DNA from: Blepharisma stoltei
Taxonomy: Eukaryota; Ciliophora; Heterotrichea; Heterotrichida; Blepharismidae
Assembly: GCA_914767885.1 (NCBI GenBank)
Contig: CAJZBQ010000006.1
Span: 333,533-397,532 of the forward strand
DNA: 64,000 bases
Direction: 5' to 3'
The number at the start of each line of letters is the position of its first letter. Position 1 is the first letter of the stretch. The notes beneath the pieces were generated by a model. That model worked only from the letters and a program-made list of their open reading frames with translations. It was not told the origin of the DNA and ran no database searches. Position numbers and translations under genes: made by a program. Shown piece after piece: positions 11,791 to 21,256 of this stretch.

Positions 11791-12087
11791 ATGGCTGGAG
11801 TAAGAGAGTCAGTATTTTTAGAAATAGATCATGAGGTAGCTGAAGGCTGAACTTGTAGTTGTCTTGTAGATGAGAATTCTTCGTTTAATAAACAGACTTT
11901 GCAAGCCGCTTTACTTTCATTTCTTAAATTATTGTTTAATTGTTGAGGGAATAATATTGAAATGGTGCGGTTTGTAGTAATATATCATTTAAATGGCATG
12001 CTGAATCAATTAATATTGCTAATTCTTACAATTAAGCCTTTTCAGGCCAGTGATCTTTTAACTAAGGCTTGAGCAATTAAAGCTTAA
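11791..12087 (+). CDS. Small hypothetical protein (98 aa, UGA=Trp)
   Basis: This frame opens with ATG at 11791 and closes at TAA 12085-12087, with three TGA codons read as Trp (EGW, NCWGNN, TKAWA). Under the standard code it would be invisible. The middle is hydrophobic (LLSFLKLLFNCW and NQLILLILTIKPF). I do not recognise it. Open length and amino-acid composition support coding, but no homologue is seen in the window. Confidence 0.45.
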
Positions 12088-12141
12088 TTAAAAACTATAG
12101 ATTTTAAAACAAATAAACTTTAATTTAAGTTTTGAGATCGA

Positions 12142-12345
12142 ATGGATTCTTCCTTCCAAGCCAAAATGGCAAGGAGAAGATTATATTTTATCATTTTAGA
12201 GTTGTTGCAAAGAGATGGATATCTCAAGAATAACCTCAGTGATTTGGAGTTTAATTTTTATAATAATTCAAATTGAGTTGGAAGCATTCTGAACATAACT
12301 AAGAATAGGTTTAAAGTCCTAATCTTAATAAAAGACCTATTATAA
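12142..12345 (+). CDS. Small hypothetical protein (67 aa)
   Basis: The frame runs from ATG at 12142 to TAA at 12343-12345, with one TGA read as Trp (NSNWVGS). It starts MDSSFQAKMARRRLYF and continues ILELLQRDGYLKNN. It lies 54 bp after the previous small gene on the same strand. Function unknown; it could be a remnant of a larger gene. Confidence 0.4.
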
Positions 12346-12349
12346 AAAT

Positions 12350-12958
12350 AAATGTAACATACAAAATTAAAAAAACTTAAAATCTAATCTAATATCAAAT
12401 TAGAAATGAAAAGCAATACTAACGCTAAAATTAAGAATGAGTATTAAGGAGAGACTAAATAACTTACTCCCCCCCCCCTCCGTGAGTGAACAAAACCATT
12501 AGAAAAATCCCTATTTTTTCCCCAAAAACCCACCGTGAGTGAAATAATTGTTTTAATAGAAAAAGTTTTTATGGAAAAAAAATTTGATATATAAATGATA
12601 ATTAGTATAATGAATCTAGAGCTAATTCTGTTTAATTTAAACGAATTGCTTTTTAAAACATAAATTTTATAAATTAAATTAATCTTTGCTTTCCAATTTT
12701 TGCGAATTAGGATTTTTTTAAATTTCGAAAAAAAATATTTTTATAAAATTTATATATAAATTTTTTCAACAAAAAAAATTAATCCCCTCCGTGAGTGAAC
12801 AAAATTTTTTTGTTCGCTCGCGGAGGGGGGGAGTTAGTAGGAGTACTTTATAAAATTTTAAAAAATGTAACCTACAAAAATAAAAAAATTTAAACCTAAT
12901 TTAAGACCAAATTAGTAATTGAAATTAAGGTCAAACCTAAAATTAAGAATTAAGAATG
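12350..12958. repeat. Direct repeat pair flanking a MITE
   Basis: About 110 bp at 12350-12456 (TGTAACATACAAAATTAAAA and onward) recurs as a diverged copy at 12867-12958. The intact MITE 12467-12833 lies between them. This is either an older tandem duplication into which the MITE landed, or a duplication made around it. Confidence 0.6.
12467..12833 (-). mobile_element. MITE family 1, complete
   Basis: This 367-bp copy is flanked by TTA at 12464-12466 and 12834-12836. The left end has the direct motif pair, the right end the hairpin pair. It is the reverse orientation of the copy at 5309 and lies outside any gene I can see. Confidence 0.9.
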
Positions 12959-12984
12959 GGTGAGGCAATTTAGCTTTGCATACT

Positions 12985-13210
12985 TTAAAAAAGGGTGCAG
13001 GTCCAATGGCATTGCTTTTTTGATAGTGTCCATTTCACTGATGTATTTTTCCGAAAATTGGTTGAAATTTTTGATATCGAGACATTTGAACGAAAAAAAA
13101 AACGTTAATTTTCGACCAAAAGTCACACTATTTAAAAATTTTCGAACAAATGTATTTCGATGAAATGTACACTGTCAAAAATCCACTGTCATTTGGCATG
13201 GAGCCTTTAA
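12985..13210. repeat. Imperfect inverted repeat, possible old IES
   Basis: Arms of about 70-90 bp are inverted copies with mismatches: left GATAGTGTCCATTTCACTGA, right (reversed) GACAGTGTACATTTCATCGA. The open frame 12960-13163 falls inside this repeat and is not a gene. Confidence 0.5.
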
Positions 13211-13309
13211 AAAAATATAAAATAAGTGTAGAAAAAATCTAATATTCATTGAGTTCACAACTATATATTTGTTTTGTGAACAAAGCCTGAGTAATGAAGA
13301 AATTAAAGA

Positions 13310-14795
13310 TTATGGATTTACGCCTTTTAACGAAAGATATGCAGACCTTATGGTCATTTTGATATGCTCAGCAGCTTTCTTATCGTCTGAAATTAGAATC
13401 TGATACAGCAAGTAATTAAGTAACTGAGACATCCTGATAACGTCTTAGAGTGAAATAGATCGTTTTGCCAATGACCAACCAGACTTCTGATAAGAAATTT
13501 AAATTTGATAGTGATATGTCTTGGTTAATATAGAAGGCCTATTTGTGCCAGTTCTTAGATCATCTTCAATCTGCTCTCTTATTCTCTGCATTCTTGCAAG
13601 CTTTTCCATTCTCTTCTCTGCCTTTTCTTTGTACTTGAGTCTAGTTTTTTCAGAAATCGTCGCTTTAGCTAAATTGTTAGAAAAAAAATCCCTTTCCAAT
13701 TTAAGGGTAGTTTTTAAAAATTATATTTAAAATTTTTCTCTATAAAAAATTTTTAGCATTTACTAAACCTTAAAAAATATATAAATTGAGATCAGTTCTT
13801 TGAATTTAATTTATTTTATAAAAAATTAATCGATTCAATGTTAAAGCTATTTAGATAGCACTTTATCTATTAAATTAGCCAAAACTAATTTTATAAAATT
13901 TAGAATTTTCTTGTTTTAAATATATAAATCGAGCACAATACTTTGATATTTAATTATTTTTACTGTTTAAATGGCATTCTACTTGTGTTTTGTCTATTAA
14001 ATTAGGTCAAAAATAATTTTATAAAATTAGTATTTTCATCGATAAAATTTTCCTATTGAAAAACAAATTTTATAGCAATTTTAAAGGGGGTTAAAGTGCC
14101 CAAAAATGCAAATTTCACCGATTCTTTGTTCCAATTTAAAAGGGGAGAGTAAGTTATACTTTTTTTCATAATTCATTGCTTGATTTTCCTAATTCTTAAT
14201 TACATTCAAGTAACAGTGGAAATTGTCATTCAATAAGAAGAGCTTCGGATAACAACTTAGAACATAATCTACTATTTTGAAAGCATCTTTTTTATATTTC
14301 CCATTCGCTGATGTGACAAGGGAATGCTCTTTGGATTTTACATGCCTTATTATATTTTCAATAGGAGAGGGACTGTTTTTTCTTACACCATGCTTGGAAT
14401 GCAAAATTCCTTTCCTTTACATTGCTTTATTTAATAATAGTTATTTTATTTTAGATAAATAGTTTAGAGTATGAGCTAGGAAATGAATTACACACCCAAT
14501 CGCAGTCTTTTTGAACTTTATTGATCTATTTTCTCCTTTCATAAATTTGTTTTCATAGTTTTGAAGACTACATATCCTTAAGAGGCTTTGGCTGTCAGAT
14601 ATAGCTCTTTCCCTTGAATAGCTCGATAACGGGCTGGCTTCATCCCGTTATCGGGCTATTCAAAGGAAAGAGCTATACTGTCTGACTGCCTTCAGAGCAG
14701 CTGATATCTGCTATTTCCGTTCCTTCTGACCCACATCATATTCACTCTTTCTGGCTTTCGTTCTCAAAATCACTATCGGTTACATTTTTCACCAT
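13310..14795 (-). CDS. A-family winged-helix-like protein, copy A2, carrying four IESs and one intron
   Basis: Starting at 14795 (MVKNVTDSDFENES) and ending at TAA 13310-13312, the gene spans 1486 bp. Removing insertions 14602-14677, 14386-14478, 13680-14156 and 13406-13516 and a 15-nt intron (GTAATTAAGAATTAG) leaves 714 bp, exactly 238 codons. The rebuilt product aligns with A3 and A4: KKTAIGCVIHFLRKNSPSPIE, KYKKDAFKIVDYVLSCYPKLF, CYLN|ENQA, RLKYKEKAEKRMEKLARM, KTYQILISDDKKAAE, TIRSAYLSLKGVNP. The N-terminal half looks like a winged helix and the C-terminal half is a charged coiled coil. TGA encodes Trp in QKEWIW. It lies about 100 bp downstream of B2 on the same strand. Function unknown; DNA binding is inferred. 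Confidence 0.85.
13406..13516. mobile_element. TA-bounded IES in A2 (111 bp)
   Basis: The two TA copies are at 13404-13405 and 13515-13516. Excision leaving one TA joins KTY to QILISDD, matching A3 (KTYLVMVSGN) and A4 (KTYLMLMSGN). Without excision the frame stops at 13499-13501. No strong terminal repeat is visible. Confidence 0.75.
13680..14156 (+). mobile_element. MITE family 2 (TTTGTTCCAATTTAAAGG), degenerate, in A2
   Basis: The interval 13680-14153 is flanked by TTA at 13677-13679 and 14154-14156. Its right end has two direct copies of the motif (one degenerate), and its left end has the remains of the hairpin pair (CCCTTTCCAATTTAAGGG). Removal joins EKKYN to NLAKAT in frame, as in the paralogues. 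Confidence 0.75.
14386..14478. mobile_element. TA-bounded IES in A2 (93 bp)
   Basis: The TA copies are at 14384-14385 and 14477-14478. Removal restores HFLRKNSPSPIE, identical in layout to NFLRKHSPSPIE in A3 and NFLRKQSPSPIE in A4. Confidence 0.85.
14602..14677. mobile_element. Palindromic TA-bounded IES in A2 (76 bp)
   Basis: A near-perfect hairpin with arms beginning TATAGCTCTTTCC is flanked by TA at 14600-14601 and 14676-14677. Removal keeps the A2 frame open (EGSQTVSDSQSL); with it in place the N-terminus would be cut off. Confidence 0.85.
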
Positions 14796-14895
14796 TTTAG
14801 AAAATATTTACTACAGCTTAAAATGCTAGTGAAAATAGCTATATATTATGCTAGACTATTCCCTAATTTTTACACCTAAAGCATTGATATATTAA

Positions 14896-15435
14896 TTAAT
14901 CTTCATATAATGCCAGAATATTTTTCTGGATATTTTGATTAGACGAACTCATGATTTCATCCAATTGCTCAAGTTTGTTATAGATTTCATCGCTAACAAA
15001 GTTTCCAAAAATATCGAATTTCTCTTCTTCTTTCATTCTAATCTCAGAAATTTTTTTTCATTCAGCCCTTGCTTTGTTGCTCCTTTTTCGTATTTCTTCT
15101 ATTTCTTTGATTTTTTGCTGTTCATACTCTAAAGAGGCGTTAGACTAAGTTAGAATTACATCAATTGTTCAAACTCCGCTAGTGCTTTCTTTAAATATCT
15201 TTCTATTAGAAGTCAACTTTGCTATAGCCAATTCTCCAATGCACTTCACTTTATACTTTCTGGAGTAAACATTCCTAAGCCCTTTTTTCCTAAGGTCCAT
15301 AAATTCTAATAGATCACTCAATTTTACTTGGCTGTGGGTTTTAATGTATTCAATCATCACACCTTCAATTGTAGTATAATATCGGGAAAGAGAATCACTT
15401 TTGGATGATTTTGAAACACCAATATTTAAATCCAT
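14896..15435 (-). CDS. B-family winged-helix-like protein, copy B2
   Basis: The product has 174 residues, with one 15-nt intron GTAATTCTAACTTAG after GVWTID. The N-terminal domain has RYYTTIEGVMIEYIKTHSQ, LLEFMDLRKKGLR and SRKYKVKCIGEL; the tail has SLEYEQQKIKEIEEIRKR and IYNKLEQLDEIMSSSNQN. TGA is Trp in GVW and RAEW. It is intact, with no IES, and lies about 100 bp upstream of A2, the same order as B3/A3 and B4/A4. A common function of each pair, perhaps as a heterodimer, is an inference from repeated linkage. Confidence 0.85.
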
Positions 15436-16661
15436 AAAAAATTATCTAAATCTCTCTTTTAGCAAGCAAAATATTTTTTACTCTCTCCAACAAATCTGAA
15501 ATTACAAATGGAGATTCTCAGCAATATCCCTATGATACGGATTAAAAGGAAAACGCCTACAAAGAAGCTGGGGTTATATCTCGAGCTCATATTTGCCTTG
15601 AGGGAGACCACCCATAGCTAACGCTGCTGAATGCATGAAATTCAGGAAGTAGAGACCATAAACGCACAGCATTAATCTATCTAATCTAAATAGTTTAATT
15701 TTTAAAAAAAAGGAATTATCCAATCCTTTTGCTCATTCATAAAAAGGAGTAAGCATATTTTCATCAAATCAAATTAAAAAATACTTATGAAATTAAAATT
15801 TCTGCGTCTAAAAAGAAGATTTAGAAGAAATTTTACTTTTAAATTCTTGAATTTTGTTTCTATTTTAATTTTGAAGCTAATAAAATTCATGTTTAATGTA
15901 CTTCCTGAGTAATTTATTAATGCTTTTGATTGTTTTAGAGCCTTAATGCCATATAGATTCAAGCTGGGTTTACGTATCTCAACTCTAGGACGAGGAATAA
16001 ATCTTAGGCTGAATTAAAGCTAAAAATTCCAGTTATTTTATAATTTGACTAGGTCATGATTATATCTTATTTTTTATATAAAAGATACTAACTGTTACAT
16101 TAATTTAGAATACATTAGATAAAAATGGTTATGAAATAAAAAAATCTTTTTGGACAAAGTTCAATATTTTATTATAGTTGAAAAAAACTCTTCAATTCTT
16201 TAAAATTGAATCTATTGTCAGTTCATTACTAAAACTTCAACAAAAACAAAATTTCAAATTTTATTCAATTTTATTTTATTTTATTTAAAGTTAACTTTTT
16301 ATTAAATTTAATATTAGATTTATTGAGCTAATAAAAATTCAAAACAATTACTTAATTAATTTATCAAATAAATTAAAATAAAATTTTATGCTAAAAGAAC
16401 TAATTTAAATAAAAAACCTTATGAAATATTACGATAGCTCAGTAATTTTATCAACCAAAAAATAAAGGTTAAATTAGTTGACTCTCTTTGCTTTTTCCTT
16501 TAGCATTGAATCATAAATTTAAAAATAATAATTTATTATACATCTATTCACTAAGGATTTAACTAAAATAGTAACTAAATGATTATATTTATGAAAATTG
16601 GATAGCATAAGAAGTTTAATAAGCGTCTCTTAAATAGTAAAAAATCTAAATAAGGAAAAGT
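15436..16661. other. Intergenic, no gene seen
   Basis: The stretch is AT-rich and has no open frame with recognisable motifs. A somewhat more GC-balanced patch at 15490-15670 has no assignable origin. The 62-codon frame at 15774-15962 is low-complexity and not supported. Confidence 0.5.
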
Positions 16662-17132
16662 TACTGCGCCAGGAGAGGTAATTTATACCCGAAGGCATTA
16701 AATTTGGAATCCAAGCGAAGTATCCCCTTAGCATTGAACTATCAATAATTTTTCAAAGACATTTATAAACCTTTATATTTTTCTATTATTTTTTTAAGGG
16801 ACATATTGATGATTTCTTTTTAAAGACGATTAAATTCAAAGTCTAAATTTTGATAAAACGATCTAATAATCAGATTTAGAGAGATATTATTATTCAACTT
16901 AGATTCAAAGTTTATTATTCTGATTTTTATAAAAGATTTACTATTTTAAACTGAATTGTAATAGAGAACTCTAGCAATAGCAATAGTAGACTATTATCTC
17001 CTTTAAGTCCTTTGATATAGCTTGCTAAAGTAAAAGATTGACCTACAGAAGAGCAGCTAAGGCTTGAAAGAAATGTCCACAGTTTATTAGGGATAATTTA
17101 AAAGACACATGCTTTCATAGACTAAGAATTTT

Positions 17133-17774
17133 TTAAGAATCATTTTTAGAGTTAATTCCCTTAAATGAAAGATAAGATGATCTTATCATCATTTTAAGAT
17201 CATCAGCCACCTGCTTGTTTCCTGAAACCATAACCAAATAAGTTTTGGTTATTAGTGAAGGATCAGTTGTATTGCTCATTAAATCTTCTTCAATCTGCCT
17301 TTTTATCTTCTGCATTTTTGCAATTTTTTCCCTTCTCTTTTTATTTTTTTCATTGTTTTTTATTTTACTCCTTTCTAGGTATACGCTATTAGCAAGCTTG
17401 TACTTGGTTTCATACTTTTGAGCTTCCTCTTCCTAATTTTAAATTACGTTTAAGTAGTAGTGAAAGCGATCATTTAATAAGAAAAGCTTTGGGTACCAAG
17501 ACAGTGCATAATCTACAATTTTAAAGGCACCCTTTTTGTATTTTCCTTTTGTTGAGGTGACAAGGGTGTGCTCTTTGGACTTCACATGCTCTATTATACT
17601 TTCTATTGGAGATGGGCTGTGCTTCCTTAGGAAATTGATAATACATCCAACTGCAGTGTTCTTAAGCTTTATGAGCCGATCATTACCACTTTCTTGGCAA
17701 TATGGATTTTCTAGCATGCTAGGGCTTCTACTGGATGATACGTTCTCAAACTGGCTTATAATATTCTTCACCAT
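17133..17774 (-). CDS. A-family winged-helix-like protein, copy A3
   Basis: The product has 208 residues after removal of the 15-nt intron 17433-17447 (GTAATTTAAAATTAG), which follows FHYYLN. The order is: N-terminus MVKNIISQFENVSS, domain NTAVGCIINFLRKHSPSPIE, KYKKGAFKIVDYALSWYP, then a basic coiled-coil region (RSKIKNNEKNKKRREK) and a helical end (DDLKMMIRSSYLSFKG). It is open throughout. It lies in the 4.1-kb TA-flanked unit, downstream of pseudogene M and B3. Upstream of the ATG there is a block (TTACGATT...TGTAGATAA) also found before M, a possible shared promoter. Confidence 0.85.
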
Positions 17775-17888
17775 CTTTTAAATTATCTACATAAGTCAGA
17801 CAATCGTAAATAAAATGGTAAAACCCTATTTAAAAAATTTAAAAATTTTTGGCTATTTAATGCCATTTGATTATTTCTCTTAACTCTT

Positions 17889-18748
17889 TTAATCTAAATT
17901 TGCTTTCAGACTTTGAATGGACTTTTGCGACTTATATTTATTAGCCAGGCTACTCATGGCTTCATTATTTATATTTGCTTGGCTTTTTGCAATGCTTGTT
18001 TTAATACACTATGATATCAATAATTTTTTGCATTGGTATCAATATAGCGCATTTATCAATAGATTTTGCTAGCTTTTTGTCATCAATCTCAGAAGTAGCA
18101 TCAAATAAAAGAACGTTTGATAAGCTCAAAAGGAGTTAATAAGTTGCAATATTCGTAGCTAAAGACGAAGAGTGCAGCTTTCAGAGTTTTTCTAAGGACC
18201 AATAAGCCTTAAGTCTTTATCTCTGATCGACTTCTTTCTTTATTCAGCAACTGCAAAAAGAAGCTAATTTCTGAATTTGAATTTTGATGGCAACATTGAA
18301 GGCATTACTGAATAAAAATTAATTATTCCATATTATTTTTTTATATAATGGAATTAGGAATTTTACTTTCCCTGTTTCATATATGAAAAATTAGTTTATT
18401 TTTCCCAAAAGCAATTCTTTCGTGGCTTTTAGTTGATAATTTTTATTAAATAATGAATTGCGAATTATAAATCCAAAATAAAATTTTTAATCGCTTGTTC
18501 AATAGTTTCAACTATCATTTATTAAGCTTCTTGGCACTGATTTTAATTGCCTTACTCGCCTCTCGTTTGCTTTTTATAGAAAGCTTGTGGCAAGGAAGAA
18601 ATATAAGCTCTCACTAAATAAAGGGAATCCTTTTATTCCCATTTAATACTCCCTGCTAATAATCTTGACAATTCTTATTTGCTCTCTGCAAGCTCTTGGA
18701 TCTCGTATTATCTCTCTTTCTTTTGACTTTAAGGTTTGCTTTTGCCAT
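17889..18748 (-). pseudogene. Pseudogene M, basic protein with in-frame TAA/TAG
   Basis: It starts ATG at 18748 with MAKANLKVKRKRDNTRSKSL and has coding-like stretches further down: ASKAIKISAKKLNKW, RLKAYWSLEKLWKLHSSSL, LLLSLSNVLLFDATSEIDDK and SIAKSQANINNEAMSSLANK. They are separated by in-frame TAG and TAA codons and at least one frameshift. TGA is used as Trp. No second copy is seen in the window. It lies between B3 and A3 and shares a 5' block with A3. Confidence 0.5.
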
Positions 18749-18835
18749 TTTAATTTTATCTACAATAGCCAAATAATCGTAACAAAAATAATAATTCGTT
18801 ATAATTTTTTTATATTAAGAAATAAGCTGATTTAA

Positions 18836-19390
18836 CTATTTTCAGAGCTGGTTAAGCTCCATAAATGCTTGAAATTGCCTTTGCATTTCTCCATTCGAGG
18901 ATTCCATAATTTCTACCAATTGATCAAGCTTGTTATAAATATCACTATCTATATTTTTTTCAAAAATCTTAAATTCTTCTTGCTCTTGTAGTTTTATTTT
19001 ACGTTGTATAGACCTCTCAGATCTTTCTTGATTATTTTTCTCTTTTTTCCTTTCTATTTCTTTAACAACTTTTTGTTCATATTCTAGTGCAGAATTGGTC
19101 TAAATTTGAATTACATTGACAGTTCAAACTCCCTTTGAAATTTCATTAAATATTTGCTACTTGCCGAGCAGAACTGGGAACACTAATTCTTCAACACTCT
19201 CTTTCTTGTATTTTTTTGAAGATATTGTCCTAAGCCTTTCCTTTTTGTTTTCGATATGCTCGATTATCTTATGCAGTGAAGCTTGTCCTTGATTTCGAAT
19301 AAATTCTATTAGTGCACCTTCAAGAGTGTTATAAAATCGGTATAAAGGATTGCATTTAAGTGCTTTTGAGTCTCTAATTTCTGAATCCAT
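18836..19390 (-). pseudogene. B-family copy B3 with one in-frame TAG
   Basis: The copy has 180 codons including stop after removal of the 15-nt intron 19100-19114 (GTAATTCAAATTTAG) following GVWTVN. It is fully alignable with B1, B2 and B4: RFYNTLEGALIEFIRNQGQ, SSKKYKKESVEELV, QIFNEISKGVW, NSALEYEQKVVKEIE and DIYNKLDQLVEIMESSN. One TAG at 19157-19159 replaces a residue in LLGK-x-QIFNE. Unless TAG is read through or edited, the product is cut after 77 residues. The tail ends QLWK with TGA as Trp. Confidence 0.75.
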
Positions 19391-20660
19391 TATTTTTATC
19401 GCCTAATTAAATTATGAGACTATTTTGCTATATTCTAAGACTCTGTTGTTTATTATTTATATTCAAACCTTCCTTTCTATTTCTTAATCTAAGAGATATT
19501 GACTTTTCTTATACTTTCAAATAGTTTTATCTTAAATATTCTAAATTCTTAAAAATATTATATGTAATTTAAAATTTTTTAAAAATAGAAGGTATGTCTG
19601 AATTATATCAATAATCTTGTTTAATATGACAGTCTATTAGCTTTAGCTGGATAATCTTACGATATCTACCAAAATCGCTTTAAATAAAATAGTTATTTTA
19701 AACTGAACTTATAATTAAAATTTGCTAGAATTTTTTCTCTGAACATTATATTTGCTTGTCTTTAAATTTTACTCTTTAGAGAATACTTTTGCAAATTACT
19801 CTATTAGCCTGTGATTTTTATTATTTTGATACTTTGTATGAAGATTTACAAATGGAGCATAAATGTAGATCATTAATTTTGTTAACAAAATTAAAGTTTT
19901 AAATCGTTTTTTAACAAGAATGAATTTAAAAGCAGTCTAAAAGCTCGAAGATTAACGAGTTTGAACTGCACTTAATTTTTTAATGCTAAAATAAGTGATT
20001 TTTTAATTAATTAATAGCTCTTCCTGAATTTTGACTAAAAATTTGTATTTTATATGTGTCATTGCCTTTGAGATTTGGGTTTTTGTTAATTCTAATCATC
20101 CTACCATGCTTGATGATTAAGCTTTATCATATTCTCTTCTTTCTTCTTATGGAATTTTTAATTATTCTGACTTAATAAATTGATTCAATACAGAAAACTT
20201 CTTTCAAGCCTGTGTCATGTCCTTTAAGCTCATATCAAAAGATTAGGAAATTTGTGAAAGTACGAAGGATAGTCATGATATAATTAATTTTAAAAATTTA
20301 ATTAGATTGTTAAGGATAATATATAAAGCTTTATGTTTTGAGCAAATATCAAGGGCTGAAGAGATTTTACATACTAATTTTAAAATATCTTAAGAAAAAC
20401 TCTAATGTGCAAATAGGGTTAAATTATAGGATAAACCCTATTTTTCAAAAGACATTTGGTTTTTATATTTTTTATTAGTAATATTTCCTTTTGTTTTAAT
20501 TAGATTTAAGAATTCTTGCATTAATAAATGTTAAATAAAAAATTAGTTTGTAATTAATATAAGCGAAGTAAACTTATTTTTAACTGGCTAGTAAGTAAAA
20601 CATCCTTGCTTTTAAAGAATATAGAAGGGATAATAAAAATCTCCAGATTTGTTGAATTTT
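19391..20660. other. AT-rich, no gene seen
   Basis: This is the left-over part of the 4.1-kb unit upstream of B3. I see no open frame with coding character on either strand, even with TGA as Trp. Confidence 0.5.
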
Positions 20661-21059
20661 TTAAAAGGTTTTGCAAAATTATAGTTGGCTCAATGCCAAG
20701 GAGATACTTCAGTGGATATACCAGTGCCTTCGGGTCAAATTTACCTCTCCTGGCGCAATAGCTTTTTAACTACATAGGGTCAAATATTTTAATATATCTA
20801 TTTGATAGACAGTGCTATCATGATAAATCACTCAAGCTTATTTTTTATTAGAATGATCTAATATATCTATAAAGTCTACTTATTATTATAAGTTCAAGCA
20901 TTAAATTTCTCATTCCTTATTTAAAATCTCATAATAAGCACTTACTATAATGAAGATAATTACCATAAAAGTATGCTCAACTTTTCAATTTAAACAAACT
21001 TAAATAAATTATTAGCTAGCTCTTGCTTATAGAGCGAGAATAATAATTTTTCTTTATCA

Positions 21060-21215
21060 AACATTTTTAATTATAATTTATAATTATTATAGCAATACCT
21101 CTAACTGACTCTAGCTTGCATTCTTAAACATAACTTTTATAAATTAAATTAATTTAGCTTTTGAAATATTTGCCAAATGAGAATATTTTAATCCAGACAA
21201 AATAATTTATTTATA
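21060..21215 (-). mobile_element. MITE family 1 relic (core only)
   Basis: The core sequence around 'ctctaactgactctagcttgc' and 'cataacttttataaattaaa' matches the middle of complete family-1 copies. Tips and motif pairs are lost. Confidence 0.5.
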
Positions 21216-21256
21216 ATTTAAAATAAAATTTAGCAATTCTTTAAGAAATAAGATAT

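Larger units (their letters stand above)
16664..20758. mobile_element. 4.1-kb TA-flanked unit with inverted ends carrying A3, M and B3
   Basis: The ends are ~90-bp imperfect inverted repeats: left CTGCGCCAGGAGAGGTAA (16664 onward), right, reversed, TTGCGCCAGGAGAGGTAA (to 20758), followed in both by ACCCGAAGGCA and, further in, GAAGTATC-CCTT-GCATTGA. Both ends abut TA (16662-16663 and 20759-20760). Three minus-strand genes or pseudogenes lie inside and no transposase is recognised. It looks like a large IES or transposon that has captured, or normally carries, the A/B pair. Confidence 0.65.

Noticed and set aside
12960-13163. 67-codon plus-strand frame
   Set aside because: Lies inside an imperfect inverted repeat and shows no conservation.
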